A stretch of 14,846 nucleotides of DNA from a bacterium (GCA_027449805.1 DAIDKY010000014.1:1-14846), one strand, 5' to 3'. Numbered from the stretch's first letter, positions 8,501 through 14,370 are shown. The notes: generated by a model from the sequence alone, not told the origin. Made by a program: numbers and translations.

Positions 8501-8960
8501 CGTTGACGAGTTGGAAGGCGGCCGTTTTGCAGGTTGCGTAGGTGTAGTTTGATTTGGCGACTACGTTAGTTCCGTTGTCTCCAGGGATCTCGAGACAGGC
8601 TTCAAGTTTGTAGGTCTTGCCGTCGGAGACGTAAGTATAAGGAGTTGTTTTGGCATGGTTGGGGTCGGTTGGGAGCGGCTTGATGATCGGGTTAGGCTCT
8701 TTGCTCAGGGTTGCGGCCAAGGCAACGTCAACCGGAGCCGGGGCGGATGCGATCGGATATGAATTATTAGCCACGAAGTAGTCCTCAAGACCTTTCTGAA
8801 TACCTCGCAAGTCGGTCTTGCGCTGGGCATCCCGGTTCTTTTTGGGAGCATCGATGATGTTCGGAATTATAAGGAGTCCAAGGATTCCAACGATGACGAT
8901 AATGATTAAAAGTTCCAAGAGAGTAAAGCCACCCTGCTTGCGAAACCTTTCTAACGACAC
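8493..8960 (-). CDS. Type IV pilin / GspG-like pseudopilin precursor
   Basis: A 155-residue class-III-signal protein, likely the structural subunit of a type IV pilus used for attachment, twitching or DNA uptake. The short basic leader ([11 protein letters not shown]) is followed by [20 protein letters not shown]. Prepilin peptidase would cut between G11 and F12, giving an N-methyl-Phe with the conserved Glu at mature position 5. The soluble part has a GspG-like layout ([33 protein letters not shown]) and two cysteines (122 and 144) that could close a C-terminal disulfide loop. The GTG at 8960 is chosen because GGAGG lies nine bases upstream; the other GTG within that site is out of frame. 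It is 74 bases downstream of the pilB-like gene but has its own strong promoter, as suits a protein needed in large amounts. Its 3' end overlaps ruvB by eight bases. Confidence 0.92.
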   Translation of the reverse strand: MSLERFRKQGGFTLLELLIIIVIVGILGLLIIPNIIDAPKKNRDAQRKTDLRGIQKGLEDYFVANNSYPIASAPAPVDVALAATLSKEPNPIIKPLPTDPNHAKTTPYTYVSDGKTYKLEACLEIPGDNGTNVVAKSNYTYATCKTAAFQLVNAN

Positions 8961-8969
8961 GAGTGCTCA

Positions 8970-8974
8970 CCTCC
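8970..8974 (-). promoter_or_regulatory. Strong ribosome-binding site GGAGG of the pilin gene
   Basis: On the minus strand GGAGG precedes the GTG start by nine bases. It decides between two overlapping GTG codons: the one inside the site opens a different frame with no pilin sequence. Confidence 0.7.
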
Positions 8975-9016
8975 GTATTAGGTAGAAACTAAAAGGCCAA
9001 AGCCCCACTGAGTATG

Positions 9017-9045
9017 ACTATAAAGTTCTTGTGGTTATCTGTCAA
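9017..9045 (-). promoter_or_regulatory. Near-consensus sigma-70 promoter of the pilin gene
   Basis: On the minus strand TTGACA (9045-9040) is separated by exactly 17 bases from TATAGT (9022-9017): a perfect -35 and a 5-of-6 -10. The -35 box lies inside the last codons of the pilB-like gene, and the stop codon is in the spacer. The transcript would begin near 9010, leaving a leader of about 50 bases before the pilin GTG, with a good Shine-Dalgarno site. This is the strongest promoter I see in the window. Confidence 0.75.
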
Positions 9046-10558
9046 TCTCATGCGCGACGCGTAAAACCTCCTCGATGGTGGTTTCGCCGCGCAGACATTT
9101 GAGCAGCCCGTCTTGACTTAAGGTAATCATACCTTCTCGTACGGAAGCCTCCTCGATCATATCGGCATGGGCGCGGCTCACGATCATCTTAGTGACAATA
9201 TCGTTGATCTCCATAACCTCAAAAATACCGATGCGCCCGATGTAGCCGTTGTGGCTGCATTTATCACAACCCGGCCCCGCTTTGTAAAGCATAAATTCGT
9301 TGCCGTTTAGCTTTGCTGGTGTAGTCTGTGCGGGGGCTTGACTCTTGGCCGATACCGGCGGGGGAACCGCGGGTTTTTTTGTCTGGGCGGCTTCGGCCTC
9401 GGCCATCGTGCGGTTAATAATGTTGGGGTCGTCAGCAATCCGCTGCATGATGGTCTTAGTTTTCATTAAGTCGTGCACAGGTTCGACGATCTTCATATTG
9501 CCGGCGATGGCCGGACTCGACATGAGCGTGTGGGTGGTCGGGACGGGGGTAATGGGCGTTTTTTTGGGCTCGGCCGTCTTGCCACGGAAGATATTTAGCG
9601 CCGCATCGAGCTGAAAACTAGTTTTTATAGTAGCGATCTCGTCAGCGGATGGGACATAACTGATTCGGCATGAAGCGCAGATTCGACGGACTAAGCGTTG
9701 GGCGATGACGAGTTTAACCGTCGAGGCTACGAGAAAAGGTGCGATCTTCATGTCGAGGAGACGAACTATGGCGGTAGCGGTGTCGTCGGTGTGTAGGCCC
9801 GACAGAATGACGTGCCCCGTCAGGGCTCCTTGGATGGCAAGATCGGCCGTTTCGCTGTCACGAATCTCGCCCGCCATAACTACGTTGGGATCCTGCCCGA
9901 GGAGTGAACGCAGGCCGGCTGCCAGGGTGATACCGGACTTTGAGTTGACTTGAGTTTGATTAATCCCGGGTAGACGGTATTCTACCGGATCCTCGATGGT
10001 GCTTATGTTGACACCGGGGGCGTTGAGCAAGGTTAGGATCGAATATAGCGTCGTGGTCTTACCAGTCCCGGCCGGGCCGGTAACAAGAATAAGTCCATGG
10101 GGCTCGTGAATGCCTCGGGCCACGCGGCTGAGGTTTTCGCCTTCTAGCCCCAGCTCTTCCAGGCTGAGCGGATGAGCGTTTTCGTCGAGCAGGCGCATCA
10201 CGATTTTTTCACCATCGATCACGGGCAACGTTGAAACACGTAGAATTAGGCTTTTGTCGGGCAGTTTAAAACTAAATCTCCCCTCTTGCGGCGACCTGAG
10301 GTCCTCGCTGTTAAGGCTGGCCAGCGTTTTAATGTATGCCACAACGGTAGATAGCACCTCTTTGGGCAGGGTCATCGTCTCGTGGAGGATGCCGTCGATG
10401 CGATAGCGAACTTGGACAGTATCGGCTCGCGGCTCGACGTGTATGTCGGAGGCGCGGCTCTTGATGGCGTACTCGATGATGACGCTTACCGTTTTGGCGA
10501 TCGAGGCCGTGTCAGGGATGCCGGAGGCTGTCTTGAGCTCACCATCAGATGGTTTCAT
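9035..10558 (-). CDS. PilB/GspE-family type IV pilus assembly ATPase
   Basis: A 507-residue secretion ATPase that would drive pilus extension from the cytoplasmic face of the membrane. It starts almost directly at the N2 domain (ASDIHVEPRADTVQVRYRIDG, 37-56) and so lacks the N-terminal T2SSE-N domain of most PilB proteins. Motifs: Walker A GPAGTGKTTT (161-170), Asp box STIEDPVEY (186-194), Walker B VVMAGEIRDSETADLA (226-241) and His box TGHVILSGLHTDD (247-259). The zinc-binding pairs C294/C297 and C431/C434 are present, but 133 residues separate them instead of the roughly 40-45 usual. The insert (about 327-420) is Pro/Ala/Thr/Lys-rich and looks disordered. The ATG lies seven bases behind an extended -10 box with no ribosome-binding site. 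The pilin gene follows downstream. PilT, PilC and prepilin peptidase are not in the window. Confidence 0.93.
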   Translation of the reverse strand: MKPSDGELKTASGIPDTASIAKTVSVIIEYAIKSRASDIHVEPRADTVQVRYRIDGILHETMTLPKEVLSTVVAYIKTLASLNSEDLRSPQEGRFSFKLPDKSLILRVSTLPVIDGEKIVMRLLDENAHPLSLEELGLEGENLSRVARGIHEPHGLILVTGPAGTGKTTTLYSILTLLNAPGVNISTIEDPVEYRLPGINQTQVNSKSGITLAAGLRSLLGQDPNVVMAGEIRDSETADLAIQGALTGHVILSGLHTDDTATAIVRLLDMKIAPFLVASTVKLVIAQRLVRRICASCRISYVPSADEIATIKTSFQLDAALNIFRGKTAEPKKTPITPVPTTHTLMSSPAIAGNMKIVEPVHDLMKTKTIMQRIADDPNIINRTMAEAEAAQTKKPAVPPPVSAKSQAPAQTTPAKLNGNEFMLYKAGPGCDKCSHNGYIGRIGIFEVMEINDIVTKMIVSRAHADMIEEASVREGMITLSQDGLLKCLRGETTIEEVLRVAHEIDR

Positions 10559-10565
10559 AATCTAT

Positions 10566-10574
10566 ATTTTAGCA
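10566..10574 (-). promoter_or_regulatory. Extended -10 (TGCTAAAAT) of the pilB-like gene, leaderless type
   Basis: Read on the minus strand, TG-N-TAAAAT is followed by seven bases and the ATG at 10558. There is no Shine-Dalgarno sequence and only weak -35 candidates, as expected for an extended -10 promoter. It shares the 68-base divergent region with the promoter of the lamin-tail protein gene. Confidence 0.6.
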
Positions 10575-10613
10575 TAAGGGTAATCGCTTAATCGAAACTT
10601 AATGCCCGGCGGT

Positions 10614-10619
10614 TATACC
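10614..10619 (+). promoter_or_regulatory. -10-like TATACC before the lamin-tail protein gene
   Basis: TATACC is followed by seven bases and the ATG at 10627, the same geometry as at 5136 and 10558. There is no Shine-Dalgarno sequence and no clear -35. The match is weaker than at the other sites (T6 replaced by C), and the AT-rich TGTATAT just after it offers an alternative. Confidence 0.45.
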
Positions 10620-10626
10620 TGTATAT

Positions 10627-12354
10627 ATGCAGATACGCCGCTCAATCATTTTTGGACTCGTGCTTGGGCATGCCCTTGGCCTTACCCTCAGCCCGGGGCA
10701 TGTTCGCGCACAGAGTGCAGGTATGGTTATATTGCAACTGCAGACAGGAGGATCGGGCAGCGGCCATGCCGGCGATGAGTTTATTGAACTCTACAACGGA
10801 TCGGATATGCCTCTTAGCCTTGATAATTGGGTACTTCAGTATCGATCCGGGACGGCGGCGGGGGATTGTACGCAGGGTTGGTCGACAAAGTTAATCTTGC
10901 CGACAGGGTCTATCGTTGCACCTGAGAACTACTGGCTGGCTGCAGCGACCGGCTATTCGATCGCTCCCGATAGTAGTTTTAGCGCGGGTCTTGCCGGCGC
11001 CAAGGGGACCGTTCGGCTGGTCGATAGCAGCGGGCAGCAGGTCGATGCTTTGGCTTGGGGAGGGGCATCTTGCGGCATGGGAGGATCGGCTCCCGCCCCG
11101 CCGGAAGGCCAGAGTCTGCTGCGTGGCGCTAGCGGTTACAGCGGCGATAATCTGAGCGACTTTTCTATTCAGGTCGACCCGCAACCGCGCTCAAGCCGTT
11201 CGACGCCACCAGCGGCGATCGACTATCCGATCCTCGAGCTAAGCGAGGTATTGATCGATCAGTCGAGTTTCATTGAACTCCACAATGCTAATGATTTTGT
11301 CGTCCAACTTTCGGCGTACGGACTCACGACAGGCGGCTCAACTTACCACTTATTACCAGGCAACCTGGCTCCGGGCGGTTACTTTATTATTTCTTCCTCT
11401 GCTTCCGGATTAATCCCTGATTCTAACGAGGGAGAGGTGAGCCTGACCGATCCAACCGGTGCGGTAATCGATCGCACAGATATTTGGACGTCGGCAATAC
11501 CCGGTCAATCATGGGCATTATCGGATGGCGGCTGGGAGTGGTCGTCTTTACCTACACCGGCTGCGCCCAATCAATTTCCCGCAGCGGTTCCTCCAGTTGA
11601 ACCGCCGCCGATTTTGGCGCCGCTCGCTCCGACTCTCCAGATCTCGGAGATAATGCCGAATCCGAGCACGGTACTTAACGGCGGCCTCGAAAAATTCGTT
11701 GAACTCTATAATTACGGTGTCGATACGGTGGTCCTAGACGGTTACAGCTTGCGCAGCGGTGCAAATCTCGGAAATCGAGCTGTCATTGAGCATCAGACGA
11801 TAGCGCCGGGAGGCTATCTCTCGTTGCCGCTGCATCTGACCCGGCTGTCGCTAGCTGTCGGCGGCAGCAAAGTGGCCTTGTTCGACCCCTCGGGTAATTT
11901 AGTTGGAGATACGGTCAGCTATGGCAAGGCGCCCTTGGGCGAGTCTTACGCTCGTTTCTATGACGGTTGGCGTTGGACGGGACTGCCGACCCCGGGAGCT
12001 GTTAATATTATGGCTGCGGTAGCGGCTCAGCCATCCAAGACCAAGAACACTGCCTCGAAAGCATCTAAGGCAACGAAGACTAAGTCGGCAACGACGACAA
12101 AGAAAGCTAAAACCGTCAAGGCCGCCAAAGCAAAATCGGTTAAGACCGCACAGGCCGCATTCGGCAGCGGCGTTAATGCCCCGAACGGGCGTTGGTTGCT
12201 CTTTATCTTACTCGGGCTTACGATTGTCTACATTAGCTATGAATTCCGTCTTGACCTACAACACTTCTACTATCGGTGCCGGCGCTACCTCGCGTCTCGG
12301 CGAGCGTCTTGGCGCAGCCATAACAACACCGATGACCCTGGAGCTGATCAGTGA
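10627..12354 (+). CDS. Surface protein with three lamin-tail domains and a C-terminal membrane anchor
   Basis: A 575-residue exported protein. It has a signal peptide (MQIRRSIIFGLVLGHALGLT, probable cleavage near AQS-AG at 30-32), then three lamin-tail-type (LTD) Ig-like domains at about 31-185, 200-315 and 335-460. Each LTD opens with an acidic strand of the (I/L)-x-E-(I/L/V) or DEFIELYN type and the second and third end in a W-x-W...LPTPxAxN motif, so the domains probably arose by duplication. A Pro-rich linker (317-335) and a Lys/Ala/Thr-rich segment (469-508, many TK/AK repeats) precede one transmembrane helix (about 523-538) and a basic tail. The Lys-rich part may cross the cell wall, leaving the LTDs outside. 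LTDs occur in extracellular nucleases and surface proteins, where they are thought to aid binding, but the ligand here is unknown and no enzyme domain is visible. Its last 116 bases also encode the start of tsaE. Confidence 0.8.
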   Translation: MQIRRSIIFGLVLGHALGLTLSPGHVRAQSAGMVILQLQTGGSGSGHAGDEFIELYNGSDMPLSLDNWVLQYRSGTAAGDCTQGWSTKLILPTGSIVAPENYWLAAATGYSIAPDSSFSAGLAGAKGTVRLVDSSGQQVDALAWGGASCGMGGSAPAPPEGQSLLRGASGYSGDNLSDFSIQVDPQPRSSRSTPPAAIDYPILELSEVLIDQSSFIELHNANDFVVQLSAYGLTTGGSTYHLLPGNLAPGGYFIISSSASGLIPDSNEGEVSLTDPTGAVIDRTDIWTSAIPGQSWALSDGGWEWSSLPTPAAPNQFPAAVPPVEPPPILAPLAPTLQISEIMPNPSTVLNGGLEKFVELYNYGVDTVVLDGYSLRSGANLGNRAVIEHQTIAPGGYLSLPLHLTRLSLAVGGSKVALFDPSGNLVGDTVSYGKAPLGESYARFYDGWRWTGLPTPGAVNIMAAVAAQPSKTKNTASKASKATKTKSATTTKKAKTVKAAKAKSVKTAQAAFGSGVNAPNGRWLLFILLGLTIVYISYEFRLDLQHFYYRCRRYLASRRASWRSHNNTDDPGADQ

Positions 12355-12715
12355 CCTGGGCGGAGGTAAAACGACGTTCGTTCAGGGGCTCGCCCGCGGG
12401 CTCGGTTATAAAGATGAGGTGACGAGTCCCACCTTTACGCTGAGTCGAATCTACAAACTGCCGGATGGTCGCGAACTTCATCACTTCGATCTTTATCGTC
12501 TGAGCGGCACCGATGTCGTGGTCGACGAACTTGCCGACGTCATCGGTCAGCCCGGCATTATCGTGGCGATCGAGTGGCCCGAGACCGCCAAACAGGTCTT
12601 GCCGGCCGATCATCTGAGTCTGACCTTTGTCGCGACAGGGGACAACCAACGTGATATTACCATTACTGCCCATGGCGATAATTCAGCCAATATTATTAAG
12701 GAGGTTATGTCATGA
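12239..12715 (+). CDS. tsaE: tRNA t6A37 threonylcarbamoyltransferase ATPase TsaE
   Basis: TsaE is the P-loop ATPase that, with TsaB and TsaD, installs threonylcarbamoyl on A37 of ANN-decoding tRNAs. From the ATG at 12239 the protein has 158 residues, a normal length. Motifs: LGERLGAAI, Walker A as SDLGGGKTTF (38-47), SPTFTLSRIY (63-72), HHFDLYRLSG (81-90) and the Walker B-like IIVAIEWPE (107-115). The first Gly of the usual GDLGAGKT loop is Ser. The frame is open back to 12176, but the upstream extension does not resemble TsaE. The next in-frame ATG (residue 32) would cut off the conserved N-terminal helix, and TTG at residue 5 is the only close alternative, so a roughly 100-116 base overlap with the surface-protein gene is hard to avoid. 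It overlaps tsaB by four bases (ATGA). Confidence 0.92.
   Translation: MNSVLTYNTSTIGAGATSRLGERLGAAITTPMTLELISDLGGGKTTFVQGLARGLGYKDEVTSPTFTLSRIYKLPDGRELHHFDLYRLSGTDVVVDELADVIGQPGIIVAIEWPETAKQVLPADHLSLTFVATGDNQRDITITAHGDNSANIIKEVMS
12698..12704 (+). promoter_or_regulatory. Ribosome-binding site AAGGAGG of tsaB
   Basis: AAGGAGG lies inside the end of tsaE, seven bases before the tsaB ATG at 12712. It is a full Shine-Dalgarno match and supports that start and independent re-initiation on the tsaE message. Confidence 0.75.
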
Positions 12716-13089
12716 TCCTGGCTCTTCAAACTGACGGCCCCGTTACACGCATCGGCATCGTGCCGGGTAAGCTTGTTGAGTGGGAGAGCGGGCGACAGCT
12801 GGCCGACGATATACTCGGTCGGATCCGTGATTTGTTAAAGAAACACGACAAGGACATTAGCGACCTTTCCGGCATTATTATCTTTAGCGGACCAGGTTCA
12901 TTCACCAGTCTTCGCATCGGGCACACCGTGGCCAACGCGCTAGCAGTGAGTTTGGATATTCCGATCGTCGGTTCTCGAGGCGACGACTGGCTCGATGCCG
13001 GTCAAAAGGCACTCCCCAAGGCTAAGCCGGGCCAACCCGTCTGGCCGTTTTATGGGGCCGAGGCCAACGTTACTCGCCCAAAAACTTGA
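12712..13089 (+). CDS. tsaB: TsaB-like t6A synthesis protein, internally shortened
   Basis: TsaB is the inactive ASKHA-fold partner that holds TsaD and TsaE in the t6A complex. Only 125 residues are present against about 220-230 normally. The N-terminal lobe is recognisable: MILALQTDG at the start, IIIFSGPGSFTSLRIGHTVANALA (56-79; canonical GPGSFTGLRIG) and IPIVGS (83-88). The end, PFYGAEANVTRPK (112-124), resembles the extreme C-terminal tail of full-length TsaB. The C-terminal lobe is therefore missing from the middle rather than cut off the end. The conserved early Asp (ILAIDTS in most homologues) is Gln here. The start is fixed by AAGGAGG and the ATGA overlap with tsaE. The stop lies within the first copy of a 7-base tandem repeat. 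I judge it functional, because its reading frame and the tail motif are preserved. Confidence 0.85.
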   Translation: MILALQTDGPVTRIGIVPGKLVEWESGRQLADDILGRIRDLLKKHDKDISDLSGIIIFSGPGSFTSLRIGHTVANALAVSLDIPIVGSRGDDWLDAGQKALPKAKPGQPVWPFYGAEANVTRPKT

Positions 13090-13114
13090 TACTTGATACT
13101 TGATACTTGATACT
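13084..13114 (+). repeat. Tandem repeat, 4.4 copies of ACTTGAT
   Basis: Perfect copies of ACTTGAT run from 13084 to 13111, followed by a partial ACT. The array covers the tsaB stop codon (TGA at 13087-13089) and ends six bases before the phosphoesterase ATG. No similar array is seen elsewhere in the window. Confidence 0.95.
13086..13114 (+). promoter_or_regulatory. Promoter formed by the tandem repeat (TTGATA-N17-GATACT)
   Basis: TTGATA (13086-13091, 5 of 6 against TTGACA) is separated by exactly 17 bases from GATACT (13109-13114, 4 of 6 against TATAAT). Six bases then lead to the ATG at 13121, the same leaderless geometry as other starts here. Both boxes come from copies of the 7-base repeat. 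No ribosome-binding site precedes the ATG, which supports this reading. Confidence 0.45.
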
Positions 13115-13120
13115 AAACCA

Positions 13121-13921
13121 ATGAAGATACTCTACATTGGCGACATTATGGGTCAAATGGGTCAAGACACGGTGCAGCAGGTCCTGCCCGGTTTGATTCG
13201 TGACGAGAAGATCGACTTCGTTATCGCGCAAGGTGAGAACCTTAGCGACGGCAAGGGAATGACGCCGGAAGACGTGCTTAAGATGCGTGATGCCGGAATA
13301 GATCTATTTACCGGCGGGAACTGGAGCTGGGCCAAGGAGGAGATCTTTCCTATGCTGGAGAATGCCAAAGAGCCGATCGTGCGCCCGGCCAACTACGTCG
13401 AGGCGATGCCGGGTAGAGGCCATCACATCGCAGATACGCCCTTTGGCAAGGTGTTGGTAATTAACCTATTGGGTCAGATCGTGGGTTACTATCAACCGGA
13501 AACGAGCAATCCCCTGGTGATGGTCGATTCGATCTTAGAAGCGACCAAGAACGAGAAGCTAGCCGCAGTGGTGGTAGATTTTCATGGCGATTATTCTAGC
13601 GAGAAGCTCGTCATCGGTCAGTATCTCGATGGCCGGGCGACGCTAGTAGTGGGAGATCACTGGCATATTCCAACGGCCGATGCCATGGTCTTTCCCTGCG
13701 GTACAGCTCACATTACCGACGTTGGGATGACCGGGTCGCTCGACTCCTGCTTGGGGATTAAGACCGATGTGATTACTAAACGCTGGGCTAGCGACGAGCG
13801 TTCCAAGAACGTATTGGAGACGGAGGGGCGCAAGCAGTTCTGCGCAGTTTTGGTGGAGACCGAAAGCAGCGGCCTCAAAGCTAAATCGATTCGTCAGATC
13901 GTCAAATATTTAGAGAGCTAA
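13121..13921 (+). CDS. YmdB/TIGR00282-family metallophosphoesterase with altered GNH motif
   Basis: A 266-residue protein of the YmdB family, binuclear-metal phosphoesterases; Bacillus subtilis YmdB cleaves 2',3'-cyclic nucleotides and affects biofilm and motility choices. Length and landmarks align without gaps near the start: GDIMG (D8), AQGENLSDGKG (E39, N40), GGNWSWA (N67, W68), RPANY (88-92), VDFHGDYSSEK (H155), GDHWHIPTAD (H180, H182) and AHITDVGMTG (196-205). The metal ligands are kept, but the family GNHTWD motif reads GNWSWA, so the histidine expected to protonate the leaving group is Trp. A frame start at TTG 13100 was rejected because MKILYIGDI at 13121 is the family N-terminus. 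The gene follows the repeat-derived promoter and precedes HU. The enzyme could be impaired, altered in specificity or purely a binding protein; sequence alone cannot decide. Confidence 0.9.
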   Translation: MKILYIGDIMGQMGQDTVQQVLPGLIRDEKIDFVIAQGENLSDGKGMTPEDVLKMRDAGIDLFTGGNWSWAKEEIFPMLENAKEPIVRPANYVEAMPGRGHHIADTPFGKVLVINLLGQIVGYYQPETSNPLVMVDSILEATKNEKLAAVVVDFHGDYSSEKLVIGQYLDGRATLVVGDHWHIPTADAMVFPCGTAHITDVGMTGSLDSCLGIKTDVITKRWASDERSKNVLETEGRKQFCAVLVETESSGLKAKSIRQIVKYLES

Positions 13922-13924
13922 TGC

Positions 13925-13953
13925 TTGTTTGGGCCGCGAATTTGGCGTACCAT
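13925..13953 (+). promoter_or_regulatory. Probable sigma-70 promoter of the HU gene
   Basis: TTGTTT (13925-13930) and TACCAT (13948-13953) are separated by 17 bases. Both are moderate matches. A transcript would start near 13960 and include the strong ribosome-binding site. It lies immediately after the phosphoesterase stop codon. Confidence 0.45.
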
Positions 13954-13963
13954 AGGGACTAGT

Positions 13964-13972
13964 AAAGGAGGG
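13964..13972 (+). promoter_or_regulatory. Ribosome-binding site AAAGGAGGG of the HU gene
   Basis: This full Shine-Dalgarno match ends six bases before the GTG at 13979. It fixes that GTG as the start rather than the TTG at 13925 in the same frame. Confidence 0.8.
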
Positions 13973-13978
13973 TGCCTC

Positions 13979-14251
13979 GTGACCAAACAACGACTGATTG
14001 AAACACTGTCCGAAGAGACCAAGATGAACAAACGCCAGGTTGAAATGTTCCTGTCGACCTTTGTTAATATTGTTGAGCGAACCGTCGCCAAGGGCGAGAA
14101 GGTCTCGATCACCGGTTTTGGCACCTTCGACCTCGGAAAGCGCGCCGCCCGCCGTGGTGTTAACCCTCAGACCGGTGCCGAGATTCAGATTCCCGAGATG
14201 CCGATGCCTCGCTTCCGCGCCGGTAAACGTCTTAAGGAGACCATCCGCTAG
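13979..14251 (+). CDS. HU-family nucleoid DNA-binding protein
   Basis: HU is a small basic dimer that bends and wraps DNA without strong sequence preference. From the GTG at 13979 the protein has 90 residues, the standard length. It shows the helical half (TKQRLIETLSEETKMNKRQV, FLSTFVNIVERTVAKGEKV), the hinge motif ITGFGTFDLGKRAARRG, and the DNA-binding arm NPQTGAEIQIPEMPMPRFRAG with the intercalating Pro of the IPEM-P segment, closing with GKRLKETI. The frame extends upstream to 13925, but that piece overlaps the promoter and ribosome-binding site and is not conserved. A strong Shine-Dalgarno site suggests high expression. It is too generic to separate HU from IHF-like members with certainty, but the single gene and length favour HU. 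Confidence 0.95.
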   Translation: MTKQRLIETLSEETKMNKRQVEMFLSTFVNIVERTVAKGEKVSITGFGTFDLGKRAARRGVNPQTGAEIQIPEMPMPRFRAGKRLKETIR

Positions 14252-14252
14252 T

Positions 14253-14282
14253 TTGACCTGACGGTGTCTACGCCCCTATACT
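14253..14282 (+). promoter_or_regulatory. Sigma-70 promoter of tRNA-Pro
   Basis: TTGACC (14253-14258) and TATACT (14277-14282) are spaced by 18 bases, both 5 of 6 matches. The tRNA begins 11 bases after the -10 box, so the primary transcript would have a leader of about five bases. The -35 starts two bases after the HU stop codon, so the tRNA has its own promoter rather than relying on read-through. Confidence 0.7.
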
Positions 14283-14293
14283 AAGTCAGTTAT

Positions 14294-14370
14294 CGGGGTG
14301 TGGCGCAGTTGGCTAGCGCACCTGCTTTGGGAGCAGGGGGTCGAAGGTTCGAGTCCTTTCACCCCGACCA
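14294..14370 (+). tRNA. tRNA-Pro (anticodon UGG)
   Basis: A complete 77-base cloverleaf. The acceptor CGGGGTG pairs with CACCCCG, the D stem is GCGC/GCGC with an AGTTGGCTA loop, the anticodon stem is CCTGC/GCAGG with loop TTTGGGA (anticodon TGG, G at position 37 as usual for proline) and the variable loop is GGGTC. The T arm is GAAGG-TTCGAGT-CCTTT with one G-U pair. The discriminator base is A and CCA is encoded in the genome. Confidence 0.97.

Noticed and set aside
12225..12241. Leaderless promoter for tsaE (TACATT before the ATG)
   Set aside because: Only four bases separate TACATT from the ATG, too close for the pattern seen at the other starts, and the site lies within coding sequence.
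13100..13120. TTG start for the phosphoesterase inside the tandem repeat
   Set aside because: The added residues come from the repeat, and the ATG at 13121 begins the conserved MKILYIGDI segment.
13925..13978. Upstream extension of the HU gene
   Set aside because: A perfect AAAGGAGG site six bases before the GTG at 13979 and the standard 90-residue length settle the start.
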